Assembly: GCA_035252155.1 (NCBI GenBank)
Contig: DATFDL010000273.1
Span: 1 to 14,739, forward strand
From: JAICLL01 sp035252155
Lineage (GTDB): Bacteria > Planctomycetota > Planctomycetia > Pirellulales > JAICIG01
Reading direction: 5' to 3'
Length of the DNA: 14,739 bases
How positions within the stretch are numbered: the stretch's first letter is position 1; every line of letters begins with the position of its first letter. Made by a program: the position numbers and the translations under genes. Positions 12,188-14,739 of this stretch are shown here, in pieces. The notes under the pieces were generated by a model. It did no database searches, was not told where the DNA came from, and worked only from the letters and a program-made list of their open reading frames with translations.

Positions 12188-13378
12188 TCAGGTGTGGTAG
12201 TCGGCGTTGAGCCGCACATATTCTGTGGTCAGGTCGGTGGTCCAGAATCGCACGGCGGCGGTTCCTTCGCGGAATTGCAGCACGACATGCGTCTCATACT
12301 GCTGGCGAATCGATTGCGAAACCGCCTTCGGGTCGCACGCCGCCGGCGCGCCGGCCTCGTACAGCGTAAAGCCGTTTACCTGCAAGCTTACGCCGGCGGG
12401 GTCGAACGGCACGCCCGAATAACCGGCGGCCGACACGATGCGTCCCCAGTTGGGGTCGGCGCCGGCCACGGCCGTTTTGACCAGCGGGCTTTCGGCGATC
12501 GTTTTGGCGATGCGATGGGCGGCCTGCCGAGTGGCGCAGCCGCGGACGTCGATAACCACCAGGTGCGTGGCGCCTTCGCCGTCGGCTGCGATAGCACGGG
12601 CAAGTTCGCCGCAGACCTCGCCCAGAGCAACTCGGAACAGGTCGAGATCGGCGCCGGCCAGGGGCGGAAGTCCGGCGGCGCCATTTGCCACGAGCAACAC
12701 GGTGTCGTTGGTGCTCATGTGGCCGTCGACACTGATGCAGTTGAAACTGTCGTCGACGGCGGCGGTCAGGGCTTCTTGGGCTTGCGCAGGCGCGATTGCC
12801 ACGTCGGTCAGAATGAGTCCCAGCATGGTGGCCATCCGCGGGCCGATCATCGCGGCGCCCTTGGCCATGCCGGTCAACTGCACTTCGCCGCGCGATAGCC
12901 GCAGCCGACGGCCCACCAGCTTGTGACGGGTGTCGGTGGTCATCATGCCTTGCGCCGCCGAAACGAGCGCCGCCTCGTCATCGGCCAGCTTTTGCGCGGC
13001 AGCGGCGATGCCGGCCTCGACTTTTTCCATTGGCAAAAACTCGCCGATCATGCCCGTCGAGAGCACCAAGGCTTGCTCAGCTCGGGCGCCGCAAGCGGCG
13101 GCGGCCAGCTCGGCCATTCGCTCAGCGTCGCGATCGCCCCGTGGTCCGGTGCAGGCATTGGCGTTGCCCGAATTGATGACTACCGCACGCACGTGCTCGC
13201 TCGGCGTCCGGGAGCGGTCGAGCTTGACCGGCGCGGCGAAGACCAGGTTCTGCGTATAGACACCGGAGGCCGTCGCCGGCCGATCGGAAACGACCAGGGT
13301 AAGATCGAGTTTTTCCGCGTTGCGTTTGATGCCCGCATGAACACCGGCCAGGCGGAAACCTTTGGGAACCGTGAGCAT
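12188..13378 (-). CDS. argJ: Glutamate N-acetyltransferase / amino-acid acetyltransferase ArgJ
   Basis: A 396-residue protein, full length for ArgJ. ArgJ moves the acetyl group from N-acetylornithine to glutamate in the cyclic arginine pathway; bifunctional forms also use acetyl-CoA. Visible motifs are GFRLAGVHAGIK (7-18), VINSGNANACTG (67-78), the oxyanion-hole region LSTGMIGEFLPM (106-117, Thr108-Gly109), the self-cleavage site KGAAMIGPRMATMLG (173-187), SVDGHMSTNDTV, GADPNWGRI, and the C-terminus YVRLNADYHT. Cleavage is expected between Ala183 and Thr184, making Thr184 the nucleophile of the beta chain. One small departure is Arg181 where Asn is usual before Met-Ala-Thr-Met-Leu. Whether the enzyme is mono- or bifunctional cannot be told. 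No other arg gene is in the window, and the nearest co-directional gene starts 87 nt downstream. Confidence 0.95.
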   Translation of the reverse strand: MLTVPKGFRLAGVHAGIKRNAEKLDLTLVVSDRPATASGVYTQNLVFAAPVKLDRSRTPSEHVRAVVINSGNANACTGPRGDRDAERMAELAAAACGARAEQALVLSTGMIGEFLPMEKVEAGIAAAAQKLADDEAALVSAAQGMMTTDTRHKLVGRRLRLSRGEVQLTGMAKGAAMIGPRMATMLGLILTDVAIAPAQAQEALTAAVDDSFNCISVDGHMSTNDTVLLVANGAAGLPPLAGADLDLFRVALGEVCGELARAIAADGEGATHLVVIDVRGCATRQAAHRIAKTIAESPLVKTAVAGADPNWGRIVSAAGYSGVPFDPAGVSLQVNGFTLYEAGAPAACDPKAVSQSIRQQYETHVVLQFREGTAAVRFWTTDLTTEYVRLNADYHT

Positions 13379-13445
13379 AGGCTGTGGGGTGGTGTACCTT
13401 TGATTAAGCAGTCAGGACGCTGGAGTTTCCAGGAGGATAAAGCAA

Positions 13446-13533
13446 GGAGTCGGGATTCAGGACTCGAGTTCAGGGGACGGCTGTCGGCCGTCTCTCCCCT
13501 GACCCCCGACCCCAGAATCCCGAATCCTTTTTT
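13446..13533. repeat. Nested palindrome followed by a T6 tract
   Basis: The outer arms GGAGTCGGGATTC (13446-13458) and GAATCCCGAATCC (13515-13527) differ at one position. Inside them TCAGGGGA (13470-13477) pairs with TCCCCTGA (13495-13502). At the centre GACGGC/GCCGTC (13476-13481 and 13487-13492) forms a perfect hairpin with a TGTCG loop. Six T residues follow at 13528-13533, so on the plus strand it looks like an intrinsic terminator, but no plus-strand gene ends upstream of it. Confidence 0.75.
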
Positions 13534-13689
13534 GCCGATTGTAACCACCCCGGCGACCTTGCGGGAGCGATGCCATCGTTACAGCCGAAACCTTGCGAAT
13601 AGTTTACCGCCCGATACGCGCCCACGCGACTCTCCGCTGGCGGCCTCTGTCAGCGCCGGTCGATACGATCCTAGGGTTCGTAATTTGCA

Positions 13690-13707
13690 AACCGTACGGA
13701 AACGGTT
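13690..13707. promoter_or_regulatory. Small inverted repeat upstream of the S49-like gene
   Basis: AACCGT and ACGGTT are perfect 6-bp arms with a 6-nt spacer, ending 16 nt before the ATG at 13724. The position suits an operator, but a repeat this short can arise by chance. Confidence 0.3.
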
Positions 13708-13723
13708 GAGCGTGACGCAACGG

Positions 13724-14739
13724 ATGCTTTACTGGGCGTGTTGCACGGCGGTGCTTGCCGGTTGCCGGATGCCGATGCGCGCCGTCACCGACAGCCGCGT
13801 GACCAGCATTACGCCGCCGGTGGTCGATAGCGGGCCGCTGATCGAGATGCCCGTGATGGCCGGCGACCCCAACCGCGGCGAGCGAATCGCTCTGGTCGAT
13901 GTCGATGGGTTGCTGTTGAACCTCGACATGACAGGCTTCTATTCGCTGGGCGAAAATCCGGTGGCGATCTTTCGCGAGAAGCTCGACTACATCGCGGCCC
14001 ATCGTTGCTATCGCGCGGTGGTGTTGCGGATCAACAGCCCCGGCGGCGGCGCCACCGCATCGGACATCATGCGTCGCGATCTGCTGGCGTTCAAAGCCCG
14101 CACCGGCCTGCCCGTGATCGCCTGCCTGCTCGATGTGGGGGCCGGCGGCGCCTATTATCTGGCGACCGCGGCCGATCAGATTGTGGCTCATCCGACCACC
14201 GTCACCGGCGGCATCGGCGTGATCTTGAATCTCTACAATTTACAAGACGCGATGCAACAGTTCAACGTGCTTGGCGTGCCGGTGAAATCGGGCGAGCACA
14301 TTGACATGGGCAGCCCCATCCGCCCGCAAGGCGAAGCCGATCGGCAATTGTTGCAAGCGATGGCCGATGAATTTCATCAACGTTTTCAACAGGCGGTGCA
14401 AGCCGCCCGACCGGGCCATCCTGCCGCGGCCGTCGAGGACTTTGACGGCCGCGTCTTTACTGCCCGGCAGGCGCTGGGTCGGGGGCTGATCGACTCAATC
14501 GGCTATCTCGACGACGCGGTGGCGGTCGCGCGGCAGGCCGCCGCCCAGCCGGGGGCGCGGGTGGTAGTCTTGCATCGGCGGATCGATCGCGCCCGTTCTC
14601 CCTATGCCATTTCGCCGAATGTGCCCCTGCAAGGAGGCATGATCCCCTTGAGCATCCCCGGCCTGGAACGCAGCCGCTTGCCGACCTTCCTCTATCTGTG
14701 GCAGGCCGACCCCACGTTGGAACGCTGGGGAGGAAAGTA
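13724..14739 (+). CDS. S49 (SppA-like) peptidase homologue, lipoprotein, apparently inactive; right edge
   Basis: 338 residues are visible; the last two bases are TA, so a stop may follow immediately. The start MLYWACCTAVLAGC is a lipoprotein signal (LAGC, Cys14), so the protein is likely membrane-anchored and extracytoplasmic. GTG (13712) and TTG (13706) are in-frame alternatives. The core is an S49/ClpP-type fold: ALVDVDG (56-62), VVLRINSPGGGATASD (99-114), LLDVGAGGAYYLATAADQIVAHP (135-157), VTGGIGVILNLYN (160-172), VPVKSGEHIDMGSP (185-198) and DGRVFTARQALGRGLID (241-257). SppA proteins cut leftover signal peptides using a Ser-Lys dyad: Ser in ASGGYY and Lys in H/Y-K-D before xxSP. Here the aligned residues are Gly141 and Ile193, so both are lost. 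The neighbour argJ is divergent and unrelated. Confidence 0.82.
   Translation, partial: MLYWACCTAVLAGCRMPMRAVTDSRVTSITPPVVDSGPLIEMPVMAGDPNRGERIALVDVDGLLLNLDMTGFYSLGENPVAIFREKLDYIAAHRCYRAVVLRINSPGGGATASDIMRRDLLAFKARTGLPVIACLLDVGAGGAYYLATAADQIVAHPTTVTGGIGVILNLYNLQDAMQQFNVLGVPVKSGEHIDMGSPIRPQGEADRQLLQAMADEFHQRFQQAVQAARPGHPAAAVEDFDGRVFTARQALGRGLIDSIGYLDDAVAVARQAAAQPGARVVVLHRRIDRARSPYAISPNVPLQGGMIPLSIPGLERSRLPTFLYLWQADPTLERWGGK

Larger units (their letters stand above)
13379..13723. other. Divergent intergenic region between argJ and the S49-like gene
   Basis: 345 nt without a convincing gene. It holds the palindromic repeat at 13446-13533 and a small inverted repeat at 13690-13707. Promoters for both divergent genes must lie here, but I could not assign a clear -35/-10 pair. 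Confidence 0.6.

Noticed and set aside
11734..12210. Arg-rich plus-strand frames opposite the acidic protein
   Set aside because: The Arg runs are the complement of repeated Asp codons; the minus-strand frame has the ribosome binding site.
12167..12926. Plus-strand frames opposite argJ
   Set aside because: ArgJ is unmistakable on the minus strand, so these are shadows.
13604..14191. Minus-strand frame opposite the S49-like gene
   Set aside because: The plus strand carries recognisable S49 motifs and a lipoprotein signal; the minus frame has none.

Overview
This window looks like a piece of a GC-rich planctomycete chromosome, probably of the Pirellulales type. Four things point that way: an ECF sigma factor of the TIGR02999 kind next to a very large multi-pass membrane Ser/Thr kinase, TadE/TadG-like pseudopilins, many small secreted or lipoprotein genes of unknown function, and gene-free gaps full of short palindromes and heptamer tandem arrays. 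The taxonomy is inference; no rRNA or marker phylogeny is available here. There are no tRNA or rRNA genes, CRISPR arrays, transposase genes or phage genes.

Layout. (1) 1-1452, minus strand: three consecutive tad pseudopilin-like genes (TadE, TadE, then a TadG-like gene running off the left edge). Their gaps and N-terminal leaders are invaded by 7-bp and 8-bp tandem repeats, one of which is a G-quadruplex motif. (2) 1686-6392, plus strand: a YqaA/DedA-type membrane protein, an ECF sigma factor 3 nt behind it, a 199-bp nested palindromic element, and a 1064-aa membrane Ser/Thr kinase. The ECF and kinase genes probably form one signalling unit. (3) 6450-8620: two homologous secreted proteins of unknown function in tail-to-tail orientation. 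Each is preceded by a sigma70-like promoter carrying the same near-palindromic box between the -35 and -10 elements. A decayed discoidin-like coding fragment lies between them. (4) 8712-9434: a 60-aa alanine-rich protein and a divergent 69-aa lipoprotein. (5) 9479-12100, minus strand: an endonuclease/exonuclease/phosphatase-family hydrolase, then, upstream of a repeat-filled gap, an acidic protein, a TPR protein and a purine nucleoside phosphorylase; the last two overlap. (6) 12188-13378, minus strand: argJ. (7) 13724 to the right edge, plus strand: an S49 (SppA-like) lipoprotein that has lost both catalytic residues.

How parts work together. The ECF/kinase pair is a plausible membrane signalling module: the kinase has an extracytoplasmic beta-rich C-terminal region and the sigma factor would be its output. 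The paralogous secreted pair looks co-regulated by one DNA-binding factor. ArgJ (arginine biosynthesis) and the phosphorylase (purine salvage) are housekeeping genes. The most unusual points are the shared operator-like box of the paralogues, the catalytically dead S49 homologue, the Asn-to-Asp change in the phosphorylase base site, and the repeat invasion of pseudopilin leaders.
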